Positions 25,141-33,667 of a stretch of DNA of 64,000 nucleotides are shown here, one piece after another; within the stretch, counting starts at the first letter, position 1; each line of letters opens with the position of its first letter. Made by a program: the position numbers and the translations under genes. Location of the stretch: contig BMUX01000001.1 of the NCBI GenBank assembly GCA_014650415.1, positions 1 through 64,000 of the forward strand. The letters are read 5' to 3'. The notes beneath the pieces are model-generated. The model saw only the letters and a program-made list of their open reading frames with translations. It was not told the origin of the DNA and did no database searches. The DNA is from Streptomyces spiroverticillatus (GTDB lineage Bacteria; Actinomycetota; Actinomycetes; Streptomycetales; Streptomycetaceae).

Positions 25141-26480
25141 CCACGACCGCCCCCGGCCGCCCCGCCCTCCGGGCCCTGAAGGCCCCCCTGCCCGACCGCC
25201 ACTCCCCCTTCCGCAGCGAGTTCCTGCGCGGCCTCGCCCCCTGGACGGGGGCCACCGTCACCGCCGTCCTGCTCGCCGCCATGCTGAGCAAGAGCGTCCA
25301 GTGGCAGGGAAGTTGGGGCGGCACCCAGTCGCTCCTCAAGTCCGCTGCCGTCCTGCTCGGCGGCCCGCTCGCCGTCGCGGCGGGGTGCTGGCAGGGCGGG
25401 CGCGAGCGGCGGCGGGGCACCGTCGGGCTGCTCGCCACCGCCTCGCGCGGGCGGCCCGCCAAGACCCTGGTGGCGGTCGCCCCGCTCACCGCATGGGTGC
25501 TGATCGGGTACCTGGTCGCGCTCGTCGTCGTACTGGCGGCGACCCTGCCGTACGCCCACCGGGGCAGGCCGCTGGTGTCGTACGCCGTGACCGATCTGAC
25601 GTTCCTCGTGTCGATCACCGCCGTCGGTTTCGTGGCGGGACGGCTGGTCCCGTGGCGGCTGACGGCCCCGCTGCTCGCCGTCTGCGCCTACCTCGGGCTC
25701 GGGTTCCCCGCCTACCTCGGCTCGGACCTGCGCCTGCTGAGCCCCGCCGAGCAGGTGGACACGACCTACGTACCCCTGTGGTGGCAGCCCCTGGTGATGT
25801 CCGCCTGGACGGGCGGCCTGGCCGCCGCCGCCTTCCTCGTGTACGCCGCCCGCCGCAGGGCGTTCGCCGTCCTGCCGCTGGCCATGGCGGTCGCGGCCGG
25901 AACCCTCATCGCCGACCTCGGTCCCGGGATGTGGCGGCACGTCCCGACGCCCGGCGTCCGGGCCTGCGGGAGCGGCGAGACGGGCCCGACCGTCTGCGTG
26001 GACGACCCGGACCGCGAGCTGCTGCCCGCGATCCGGGCCGCGCTGGGCGGACTGCACGACCGGCTGCAGGAGATGTCGACGCCGCCCTACACGTACGTGG
26101 CGAACAACGCGGAGCTCGGGCCGATCGACGTCCGCCTCCCCTCGCTGAGCCGGGGCTGGAACGTGGTCCGGGACGAGGTCGTCGACCCGGCCGCGTTCGC
26201 CCGGGAGACCGCGCAGATGCTCCCGTTCTTCGGCAGGTGCAGCACGGAGAAGCTCACACCGGCCGAGGCCGAGCGCTTCTCGAAGCTCCAGCAGACCGTG
26301 CTGGCCTGGCTCGCGCCCGCGGACACCGTCCTGCCGGGCACGCCCCCGCACGGCAGTGTCCGGGACACCGACCTCCGGGCCCCGCTCGCCGCCATGGCCC
26401 CGGCCGCCCGCGCGTCCTGGCTCGACCGGTACGTCGCGGCCGCCCGCAGCTGCGACCCGAAGAAGATGCCGAAGCTGTGA
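25137..26480 (+). CDS. ABC-transporter-associated membrane protein with large C-terminal soluble domain
   Basis: A 447-aa membrane protein. Roughly six TM helices lie in residues 30-265, followed by an extracytoplasmic-looking domain of about 180 residues (from GMWRHVPTPGVRACG) that contains four cysteines (ACGSGE, TVCVDD, GRCSTE, RSCDPK). The position after the ATPase, ATGA overlap and TM layout make it the likely permease subunit. GGAGG sits 8 nt before the ATG. The Cys-bearing domain could be a sensor or cargo chaperone. Confidence 0.8.
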   Translation: MTTTAPGRPALRALKAPLPDRHSPFRSEFLRGLAPWTGATVTAVLLAAMLSKSVQWQGSWGGTQSLLKSAAVLLGGPLAVAAGCWQGGRERRRGTVGLLATASRGRPAKTLVAVAPLTAWVLIGYLVALVVVLAATLPYAHRGRPLVSYAVTDLTFLVSITAVGFVAGRLVPWRLTAPLLAVCAYLGLGFPAYLGSDLRLLSPAEQVDTTYVPLWWQPLVMSAWTGGLAAAAFLVYAARRRAFAVLPLAMAVAAGTLIADLGPGMWRHVPTPGVRACGSGETGPTVCVDDPDRELLPAIRAALGGLHDRLQEMSTPPYTYVANNAELGPIDVRLPSLSRGWNVVRDEVVDPAAFARETAQMLPFFGRCSTEKLTPAEAERFSKLQQTVLAWLAPADTVLPGTPPHGSVRDTDLRAPLAAMAPAARASWLDRYVAAARSCDPKKMPKL

Positions 26481-27127
26481 ACGGCACCGGAGCCCGCACC
26501 GATGCCGGGCCCACGAGCCCCGTCCGCCTCGCCCCCTGGTTCCTGTACGCCCGCTCGCGCTGCCTTCCCACCACCCTCGCGGTCCTCTTCGCCACGGCCG
26601 CGCTCGCCGCCTGGTCCTCGGCCCGGCTGGAGGGGCTGCCGGAGTTCGACCACCGGGCCCGCGTCGTCGTGACCTTCCTGGCCCCTCTGCTCGCCGCCGC
26701 GGCCGTCGGCACCGGCCTGCTCACCCGCTCCGACACGCTGGACCGGACCGCCGTACGCCCGTGGTGGCGCAGGCGTCTGCTCCACCTGGCCCTGCTCACC
26801 GCGCTCGCGGTCGCCCTGCTCGGGCTCGCGGTGCCGGGGCACCCGGAGGCCTTCGGCGCACCCGCCATGATGCGCAACACCCTGGGGACCGTCGGCCAGG
26901 CCGCGGCGGGCGCGGCCGTGCTGGGTGCACGGCTGAGCTGGCTGCCGATGACGGCGTACGGAAGCGCCGCCTACCTCGCCGCTCCCCGCACCCCGGGCGG
27001 ACCGGCCGCCGTGTGGGCGTACCTGATGCAGCCGGGCCCGCAGGTAGCCGCCTGGGTCACGGCGGGGACGGTGTACGTCCTCGGCGGCGGCCTGTACGTG
27101 TGGCAGGGCGCCCGGACCGAGGCGTAG
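26477..27127 (+). CDS. Membrane protein, last gene of the ECF/ABC operon
   Basis: A 216-aa protein with about five hydrophobic segments (LPTTLAVLFATAALAAW, VVVTFLAPLLAAAAVGTGLL, LLHLALLTALAVALLGLAV and two more). No family recognised; probably a second permease subunit of the adjacent exporter. The GTG at 26477 overlaps the previous stop. It ends 19 bp from the convergent TetR gene. Confidence 0.8.
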   Translation: MNGTGARTDAGPTSPVRLAPWFLYARSRCLPTTLAVLFATAALAAWSSARLEGLPEFDHRARVVVTFLAPLLAAAAVGTGLLTRSDTLDRTAVRPWWRRRLLHLALLTALAVALLGLAVPGHPEAFGAPAMMRNTLGTVGQAAAGAAVLGARLSWLPMTAYGSAAYLAAPRTPGGPAAVWAYLMQPGPQVAAWVTAGTVYVLGGGLYVWQGARTEA

Positions 27128-27146
27128 GCCCCGGGGTCCGCCCCGG

Positions 27147-27803
27147 CTACGCGGCCCCGAGCCCCGTCCCCCCGACCGTCACCGCCCTCAGCATCCGGTC
27201 CATGTACCCCCTCAGCCTCCCCGGCATGTCCATCGCCCCCGGGTCCAGCGCCCACTGGAACTGCAGCCCGTCCATCACCGCGATCTGCTCCTGGGCGAGT
27301 TCCAACACGTCCACGTCCGCGCGGAGTTCGCCCCGGGCGACCCCGGCGCGCAGCACCCCGACCGTATGGTCGAGCACCCTCTCGTACCGCGCCCGGAAGT
27401 AGTCGTGCGCCGGGTGGCCCTGGTTGCCCGCCTCGCCGACCAGCACGTTGAACATCCGCACCAGCCCCGGCCGCCTCGTATTCGATTCGGCGAGGCGGAT
27501 CACCGCCTCCATGCCCTCGACCACCGTCGCCGGGTCCGTCGCGAAGAGCTGTTCCATGTCGTGCTGCTCGCTCTGGGCGAGGACCGACAGCAGCAGGTCC
27601 TCCTTGCTGCGGAAGTGGTGCAGCAGCCCGCCCTGCGTGATCTCGCAGTCGTGCGCGATCCGGGCCATGGACGAGGCGTGGAAGCCCCACTGGCCGAAGT
27701 GCTCGATCGCCGTGTCGAGGATCTGCTGGCGGCGCGCCTCGCCCACCGCATAGCTGCCCCGACCTGCGCTCTTTCGGGTCGCGCCCCCCGTGCTTGGTGC
27801 CAT
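27147..27803 (-). CDS. TetR-family transcriptional regulator
   Basis: A 218-aa TetR repressor with the N-terminal HTH at about residues 22-68 (QQILDTAIEHFGQWGFHASSMARIA, split by the CEITQGGLLHHF recognition helix), followed by a helical ligand domain. The ATG at 27803 follows AGGGTGGG; a longer in-frame start at 27884 lacks support. Divergent from the sugar-type MFS gene and probably its repressor, acting at the near-palindrome 27891-27910. Confidence 0.92.
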   Translation of the reverse strand: MAPSTGGATRKSAGRGSYAVGEARRQQILDTAIEHFGQWGFHASSMARIAHDCEITQGGLLHHFRSKEDLLLSVLAQSEQHDMEQLFATDPATVVEGMEAVIRLAESNTRRPGLVRMFNVLVGEAGNQGHPAHDYFRARYERVLDHTVGVLRAGVARGELRADVDVLELAQEQIAVMDGLQFQWALDPGAMDMPGRLRGYMDRMLRAVTVGGTGLGAA

Positions 27804-27890
27804 GCGACCCACCCTAGAGCGCTCCTGGACGCCCGCCCAGACCCGTCCGTTCCGCCCGGATATGCCGTGTGAGCCACGCAACACGCCACA

Positions 27891-27910
27891 AACCTAGTAG
27901 GCACTCGGTT
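27891..27910. promoter_or_regulatory. Candidate TetR operator
   Basis: AACCtAGTaggcACTcGGTT is a 20-bp imperfect palindrome (AACC/GGTT and AGT/ACT pairs) in the divergent gap between the TetR and MFS genes, next to a possible -10 (TTTAGC). Size and placement suit a TetR dimer pair; binding is inferred. Confidence 0.5.
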
Positions 27911-27978
27911 TTCGCGTTTAGCCTGTGCTCGCCGGGCCGACACCGACGCCGGCCGGCTTTCTTCCCCCGGAGTTCCCC

Positions 27979-29304
27979 ATGGTCACGGACCGCGACGCAG
28001 CGGCGGCAGGCACGGCGTTGACACGTGTAACGCCCGCGCCGGACGCACAGGGCACCCCGGTCACCCCGGAAGACGCCCCCCGCTCGCTGGTCCTCGGCCT
28101 CGCCTTCGCCCAGCTCGGGCTCTACCTCACCGTGCTCACCCCGGTCCTGGTCACCCTCGCCCTGCGCGTGGCCCAGCTGGTCCCGGAGAGCGAGCGCGGC
28201 GGGCGGCTCAGCCTGGTGCTGTCGGTCGGCGCCGTCCTGGCCATGCTCGGCAACCCGCTCTTCGGCGCGCTGTCGGACCGCACCACCGGCCGCTTCGGCC
28301 GCCGCCGGCCCTGGCTGCTGGGCGGCATGGCGGTGGCGCTGGGCGGGCTGACCGTGGTCGCGCTCGGGGACTCGATCCTCACGCTCACCCTCGGCTGGGC
28401 CGTCGCCCAGCTCGGCTGCAACGCCGCGCTGTGCGCCCTCGCCTCCTGCCTCCCGGACCTCATCCCCGAGCACCAGCGGGGCCGCGTCTCCGGGCTGGTC
28501 GGGATGATGATCTCGGTGGCGATGGTGACCGGGTCGTTCCTGGCCCAGCTCTTCCACGGCTCGCTGCTGCTGGCATTCCTGGTGCCGGGCGCGATCGGCC
28601 TGGTCGCGGTGGTCTATCTCGCCTCGGTGATGAAGGACCGCCCGGCCGCACCGGGCACGTTCCCTCCGTACCGTACGAAGGACTTCTTCGGCTCCTTCTG
28701 GATCAGCCCGCGCAAGCACCCGGACTTCGCCCGGTACTTCAGCGCCCGCTTCATGATCTTCGTCGCGGACTCCTGCGTCACCAGCTACCAGGTGTACTTC
28801 CTGATGGACCGGCTCGGCTTCAGCCGGTCCGAGGTCGCGCAGAAGATGTTCCTCGGCACGCTGATCATGGTCGGCTCGACGGTCGTCGGCTCGCTGCTCG
28901 GCGGGAATCTGTCGGACCGGTGGGGGAAGCGGAAGCCGTTCGTCCTGGCGTCCGCCGCGCTCGTCGCGGTCGCGCTCGGGATGATGGCGGTCACCCCGTC
29001 GTACGGGCTGTTCCTGCTGGCCATGGCGGTCTTCGGGTTCGGCGAGGGCCTGTACCTGTCGGTCGACATGGCGATCGGCGCGAGCGTCCTGCCGGACAAG
29101 GACAGCTCCGCCCAGGGCATGGGCGTGCTCAACATCGCCATCGCCTTCCCGCAGTCGCTGGTCCCGATGATCGCCCCGGCGGTCCTCGCGATCGGCGCGG
29201 GCAGCGCGGACGGCGGCCAGAACTACGGGGCGCTGTTCCTCTTCGGCGCCCTCTGCGCGGCGGGCGGCGCGGTGGCCGCCCGGCTGATCAGGTCGGTCAC
29301 CTAG
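27979..29304 (+). CDS. MFS sugar transporter (sucrose/GPH-like)
   Basis: A 441-aa integral membrane protein with about 12 TM helices. The loop 2-3 motif LSDRTTGRFGRRRPWLLGG is typical of the glycoside-pentoside-hexuronide / SUT sugar transporter branch. It is followed after 81 bp by a GH3 glycosidase, suggesting uptake of a short beta-glucoside. The ATG at 27979 follows a CCGGAG. The divergent TetR gene probably regulates it. Confidence 0.88.
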   Translation: MVTDRDAAAAGTALTRVTPAPDAQGTPVTPEDAPRSLVLGLAFAQLGLYLTVLTPVLVTLALRVAQLVPESERGGRLSLVLSVGAVLAMLGNPLFGALSDRTTGRFGRRRPWLLGGMAVALGGLTVVALGDSILTLTLGWAVAQLGCNAALCALASCLPDLIPEHQRGRVSGLVGMMISVAMVTGSFLAQLFHGSLLLAFLVPGAIGLVAVVYLASVMKDRPAAPGTFPPYRTKDFFGSFWISPRKHPDFARYFSARFMIFVADSCVTSYQVYFLMDRLGFSRSEVAQKMFLGTLIMVGSTVVGSLLGGNLSDRWGKRKPFVLASAALVAVALGMMAVTPSYGLFLLAMAVFGFGEGLYLSVDMAIGASVLPDKDSSAQGMGVLNIAIAFPQSLVPMIAPAVLAIGAGSADGGQNYGALFLFGALCAAGGAVAARLIRSVT

Positions 29305-29385
29305 ACCCGACCTCACGGGAGCGGCAACTCCCCACCACCGCACACCACTTGCCCCCCCCCTCGCATCACCCCTCAGGAGTACCGG

Positions 29386-31134
29386 ATGCACCCCTACCAG
29401 GACCCCAGCCTCACCCCCGACCAGCGCGTCGACGACCTGCTCCCCCGCATGACGCTGGAGGAGAAGGCCGGGCAGATGTTCCACGACATGCTGATGATGA
29501 ACGCGGACGGGAGCCTTGTCACCGAGACGGACGGCTCGATGCTGCCGTTCACGACGCCGGAGATGATCGAGGGCAAGCACCTCACCCACTTCAACCTCCT
29601 GGGCACCTACGGCCCGCGTGAGATGGCGATCTGGGCGAACAACGTGCAGAAGATGGCGGCCGACACCCGCCTGGGCATCCCGGTCTCCCTCTCCACCGAC
29701 CCCCGCCACTCCTTCACCGACAACGTGGGCGCGTCCTTCAACGCCGGTGCCTTCTCCGCGTGGCCGGAGCCGCTGGGCATGGCCGCGATCAACGACCCCG
29801 AGCTGGTCGAGGAGTTCGCGGACATCGTGCGCCGCGAGTACCTGGCGGTCGGCTTCCGGGTCGCCCTGCACCCGCAGATCGACCTCGCGTCCGAGCCCCG
29901 CTGGTCCCGCCAGAACGGCACCTTCGGCTCCGACGCCAAGGTCACCGGCGAGCTGGTCCAGGCGTACGTGCGCGGTCTCCAGGGCAAGAAGCTCGGCCCG
30001 CACTCGGTCGCCACCATGGTCAAGCACTTCCCCGGCGGCGGCCCGCAGAAGGACGGCGAGGACCCGCACTTCGCGCACGGCAAGGAGCAGATCTACCCGG
30101 GCGGCATGCGCGACCTGCACCTGGAGCCGTTCAAGGCGGCCATCGCGGCCGGCGCCTCGCAGATGATGCCGTACTACGGCCAGCCGATCGGCACCGACTG
30201 GGAAGAGGTCGGCTTCGGCTTCAACAAGGGCGTCATCCAGGGCCTGCTGCGTGACCGGCTCGGCTTCGAGGGCATCGTCTGCACCGACTGGGGTCTGCTC
30301 ACCGAGGCCAACATCTTCGGCGAGCCGCACCCGGCGCGCGCCTGGGGCGTCGAGCACCTGTCCCGCCCGGAGCTGGTCGCCAAGTCGCTGGACGCGGGCT
30401 GCGACCAGTTCGGCGGCGAGGCCTGCCCCGAGGAGATCGTGGAGCTGGTCCGCTCGGGCCGCATCTCCGAGGAGCGCATCGACGTCTCCGTACGCCGCAT
30501 CCTGCGCGAGAAGTTCGTCCTCGGCCTCTTCGACAGCCGTTACGTCGACGTGGACCTCGCCGAGGAGACCGTCGGCCGCGCCGACTTCAAGGCCGCGGGC
30601 GAGCGGGCGCAGCGCCGCTCCCTCACCGTCCTGTCCAACCGCGAGCTGGCGCTCCCGCTCTCCGGCCGTCCGAAGCTGTACGTCGAAAACGTCGACGCGG
30701 CGGTCGCGGGCGAGTACGGCGAGGTCGTCGCCACCCCGGCGGAGGCCGACTTCGCGGTGATCCGCCTGCGCACCCCCTACGAGGAGCGGGCCAACAAGTT
30801 CGAGTCCTTCTTCCACTCGGGCACGCTGGCCTTCGAGGGCGAGGAGCTCGCGCGGATCGTGGGTCTGCTGGACTCCGTGCCCACCCTGGTCGGCATCAAC
30901 CTGGAGCGGGCGGCCGTGATCCCCGAGATCGCGGAGCACGCGGCGGCGGTCATCGCCGACTTCGGCGCGAGCGACGCGGCGCTCCTGGACGTGGCCTTCG
31001 GCCGCGCGAAGGCGGAGGGCCGCCTGCCCTTCGAGCTCCCGCGCTCGATGGCCGCGGTCGAGGCAGCCCGCCCCGACGTCCCGAACGACACGGAGAACCC
31101 GGTCTTCCCGTACGGCCACGGCCTGGAGCTCTGA
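29386..31134 (+). CDS. Glycoside hydrolase family 3 (beta-glucosidase/hexosaminidase type), intracellular
   Basis: A 582-aa GH3 enzyme without signal peptide: an N-terminal TIM barrel (LLPRMTLEEKAGQMFHD opening; nucleophile Asp301 in VCTDWG) and a C-terminal alpha/beta sandwich (about residues 400-575). Absence of a KHFxGD-type variant (KHFPGGG here) leaves the exact specificity open. The ATG at 29386 follows CAGGAG. Together with the MFS gene it forms an import-and-hydrolysis pair for an oligo-glycoside. Confidence 0.9.
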   Translation: MHPYQDPSLTPDQRVDDLLPRMTLEEKAGQMFHDMLMMNADGSLVTETDGSMLPFTTPEMIEGKHLTHFNLLGTYGPREMAIWANNVQKMAADTRLGIPVSLSTDPRHSFTDNVGASFNAGAFSAWPEPLGMAAINDPELVEEFADIVRREYLAVGFRVALHPQIDLASEPRWSRQNGTFGSDAKVTGELVQAYVRGLQGKKLGPHSVATMVKHFPGGGPQKDGEDPHFAHGKEQIYPGGMRDLHLEPFKAAIAAGASQMMPYYGQPIGTDWEEVGFGFNKGVIQGLLRDRLGFEGIVCTDWGLLTEANIFGEPHPARAWGVEHLSRPELVAKSLDAGCDQFGGEACPEEIVELVRSGRISEERIDVSVRRILREKFVLGLFDSRYVDVDLAEETVGRADFKAAGERAQRRSLTVLSNRELALPLSGRPKLYVENVDAAVAGEYGEVVATPAEADFAVIRLRTPYEERANKFESFFHSGTLAFEGEELARIVGLLDSVPTLVGINLERAAVIPEIAEHAAAVIADFGASDAALLDVAFGRAKAEGRLPFELPRSMAAVEAARPDVPNDTENPVFPYGHGLEL

Positions 31135-31153
31135 CCGGGCAGGCCCCCGGAGG

Positions 31154-31239
31154 CCGCCGGTCCGTGAACCGGCCGGCCCGTCCTTGAGCCGGCCGGGCCC
31201 GTCCCGGAGGCCGCCGGTCGTCGAGTCGACCGGCCGGCC
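31154..31239 (+). terminator. Two successive hairpins after the GH3 gene
   Basis: First hairpin 31154-31176 (CCGCCGGT / ACCGGCCGG, 6-nt loop), second 31209-31239 (GGCCGCCGGTCG / CGACCGGCCGGCC, loop TCGAGT). Both share the GGAGGCCGCCGGTC unit, so the pair looks duplicated. The remaining gap to surE (31240-31429) carries the surE promoter region but no clear motif. Confidence 0.65.
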
Positions 31240-31429
31240 CCGGGGCCGCCCGCCGCTCCACCCCATGACTGCGGGGGTTCCTGATCAACCCCCGCCGATG
31301 GTCCGGGGCCCGCCTGTGGGGGGCCGGGTCCCGGACCGCTCTTCTTCCCCTTTGCGCACCTCTGCCCTCGTGGCGTGCGCGCAGCCCTCCACGCACTCAC
31401 ACTCTCTGCCTGGAAGGGACTGCCATCCC

Positions 31430-32548
31430 ATGCGTTCCGCTCGTCGCAATCTCCTCGCACTGACCACGGCCGGTGCCGTCGCCGCCGGTCTCGGTGCCAC
31501 GGCGTACGTCTCCGCCCCCGCCGCACAGGCCAAGCAGCCCGCCGCCGCGTCGAAGCACCACCCGCAGAAGCCCACCGGCAAGCCGCTCGCCGGCCTGCGC
31601 ATCCTCATCTCCAACGACGACGGCATGCAGGCCGCGAAGCCCTCCAACTCCGACGGCCTCGGCCTCTACGAGCTGCGCCGCGCCATGTGCGCCGCCGGTG
31701 CCGACGTCGTCGTGATGGCCCCCTGGCAGGTCCAGTCCGGCAAGGGCACCGCCGTCACCAACGGCGGCGTCCTGACCGCGCAGCGCCGTACCGCACTGCC
31801 CAAGGGGTACGAGAACGACTGCGCCGGCACTCCGTCCGGCTCCCCCGTGTTCGGCGTGTGCGTGGCCGACGGCCCGTGCGGCAAGGACACCCCGTCCGCC
31901 ACCCCCGCCGACACGGTCAAGCTGGCCCTGCGCGGCGGCCTGAAGGCGAAGGCGGGCTGGACCGAGGACCCGGACGTCGTCCTCACCGGCATCAACTCCG
32001 GCCCCAACATCGCCGCGAGCGTGAACGACTCGGGCACGGTCGGCGCGGCCGTCGCCGCCGTCGACCAGAACATCCCGGCCATCGCGTTCAGCGCCGAGGG
32101 CGACGCGACCAACACCCTCTTCCCGGTGCAGACGTACCGGGCGACCGCCGAGTTCGGCGCGAAGTTCCTGGCCGGGATGCGCCAGAACAAGCTGCTCACC
32201 GGCAAGTTCGCGGTGAAGGTCGACTACCCGGACACCACCAACGGCGAGAAGGTCAGGCCGCCGGTGTGGACGCGGGTCGGCAACGGTGCGGCGGTCTACC
32301 ACGACTACGAGCAGAAGAACGGTGGCGACAGCTTCGACATCACCATGGGCCTGTGCGAGGGCAAGCTGTCCTCCGGCGGCGAGTGCGACGAGAGCCGCAA
32401 GGACGCCGACCAGGTCTGGCTGCTGGAGAAGAACCACGTCACCATCGCGCCGATCACCTGGGACCGTACGTACGGCACCTCGATCGACGGCACGCGCGAG
32501 CTGCGCAAGCTGGAGAGCTACGTGAAGCACGGCGCCCCGCGCGCCTGA
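31430..32548 (+). CDS. surE: Exported SurE-type 5'/3'-nucleotidase
   Basis: A 372-aa SurE-fold phosphatase with an N-terminal export signal (MRSARRNLL, hydrophobic AVAAGLGATAYVSA, cleavage after AQA at about residue 34; the RR could mean Tat). The metal site NDDG is at 62-65; the NSGPN loop and DYP segment also fit. Classic SurE is cytosolic and about 250 aa; this secreted form carries extra loops with four cysteines. It probably scavenges phosphate from extracellular nucleotides. The ATG at 31430 has a rather distant GGAAGGG. Confidence 0.9.
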   Translation: MRSARRNLLALTTAGAVAAGLGATAYVSAPAAQAKQPAAASKHHPQKPTGKPLAGLRILISNDDGMQAAKPSNSDGLGLYELRRAMCAAGADVVVMAPWQVQSGKGTAVTNGGVLTAQRRTALPKGYENDCAGTPSGSPVFGVCVADGPCGKDTPSATPADTVKLALRGGLKAKAGWTEDPDVVLTGINSGPNIAASVNDSGTVGAAVAAVDQNIPAIAFSAEGDATNTLFPVQTYRATAEFGAKFLAGMRQNKLLTGKFAVKVDYPDTTNGEKVRPPVWTRVGNGAAVYHDYEQKNGGDSFDITMGLCEGKLSSGGECDESRKDADQVWLLEKNHVTIAPITWDRTYGTSIDGTRELRKLESYVKHGAPRA

Positions 32549-32929
32549 TCCGCCCCCTCTCCCCGAGCCTCGCGCGGGGTCCCGGCGGCCCCCGGGACCC
32601 CGCGCGAGACAACATTCACAGGTTCCCCACGTTTGCGTGTACAACCATGGCCGCAGTGAACAACGGGTCACTGGGCCGACACGGCGGGGCACCACGCCTA
32701 CGCAACGTCTACTTCCTTGTGCGCAGGGCGAGTTGTGACGCCGCGACTTACGAAGAGTCATTGCGGAATGTCGTATTCAGTGAGATTCGGGCGATCCGGA
32801 AGGACTTGCCCGAGGCGTCGCTTTCGGTGCCCCGCCAGGCAGTTGCACCGCGTAGCCGCGGGCAGGTCAGTGCCCGTACGCTGCTCATCTGACCGCGGGA
32901 TCTTACGAACGCACTCCAGGGGCGGGGCG
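32549..32929. other. 381-bp gap: surE terminator, then promoter region of the two-component operon
   Basis: After the terminator at 32569-32608 lie about 320 bp without a convincing gene. An 81-codon frame from ATG 32647 has clearly lower third-position GC than neighbours and no family signal. The stretch most likely carries the promoter and leader of the response-regulator gene; no operator was recognised. Confidence 0.5.
32569..32608 (+). terminator. surE terminator
   Basis: Perfect 17-bp inverted repeat (left arm CTCGCGCGGGGTCCCGG, right arm its complement, loop CGGCCC) starting 20 nt after the surE stop. Confidence 0.88.
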
Positions 32930-33667
32930 ATGGAGCAGACACACACCAGCCACAACGGCCTCGCGGCCACTCCCGGCGCCCAGCGCCGGGTACTGGTCGT
33001 CGAGGACGATTCCACGATCGTGGACAACATCGCGGCCCGGCTGCGGGCCGAGGGCTTCCAGGTGCAGACGGCGAGCGACGGCCCGGCGGCCGTCGACACG
33101 GCCGAGGCCTGGCAGCCGGACCTCATGGTCCTCGACATCATGCTGCCCGGCTTCGACGGCCTGGAGGTCTGCCGCAGAGTGCAGGCGCAGCGTCCGGTGC
33201 CGGTGCTCATGCTCACCGCACGCGACGACGAGACCGACATGCTGGTCGGGCTCGGGGTCGGCGCGGACGACTACATGACGAAACCGTTCTCCATGCGCGA
33301 GCTGGCCGCCCGGGTGCACGTCCTGCTGCGCCGGGTCGAGCGGGCCACGATCGCCGCCGCCACTCCGCGCAGCGGCATCCTGCGCCTCGGCGAGCTGGAG
33401 ATCGACCACGCGCAGCGGCGCGTGCGGGTGCACGGCGAGGACGTACACCTGACTCCCACGGAGTTCGACCTGCTGGTCTGCCTGGCGAACACGCCGCGCG
33501 CCGTCCTCTCCCGCGAGCAGCTGCTCGCCGAGGTGTGGGACTGGGCGGACGCCTCGGGCACCCGTACCGTCGACAGCCACATCAAGGCGCTGCGCCGGAA
33601 GATCGGCGCGGAGCGCATCCGCACGGTGCACGGCGTGGGCTACGCGCTGGAGACGCCGGCGCCGTGA
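32930..33667 (+). CDS. OmpR/PhoB-family response regulator
   Basis: A 245-aa response regulator: receiver domain at about residues 20-135 with acidic pair EDD, phospho-acceptor Asp69 (VLDIMLPG) and the conserved Lys in TKPFSM; OmpR-type winged helix at about 150-240 (LTPTEFDLLVCL, GTRTVDSHIKALRRKIG). The ATG at 32930 follows AGGGGCGGGG. It overlaps the sensor-kinase start (GTGA), so the two form an operon just upstream of kgd. Confidence 0.95.
   Translation: MEQTHTSHNGLAATPGAQRRVLVVEDDSTIVDNIAARLRAEGFQVQTASDGPAAVDTAEAWQPDLMVLDIMLPGFDGLEVCRRVQAQRPVPVLMLTARDDETDMLVGLGVGADDYMTKPFSMRELAARVHVLLRRVERATIAAATPRSGILRLGELEIDHAQRRVRVHGEDVHLTPTEFDLLVCLANTPRAVLSREQLLAEVWDWADASGTRTVDSHIKALRRKIGAERIRTVHGVGYALETPAP

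Noticed and set aside
32647..32892. 81-codon frame upstream of the response regulator
   Set aside because: Third-position GC is about 70%, far below neighbours, no ribosome site, no motif. More likely promoter DNA.
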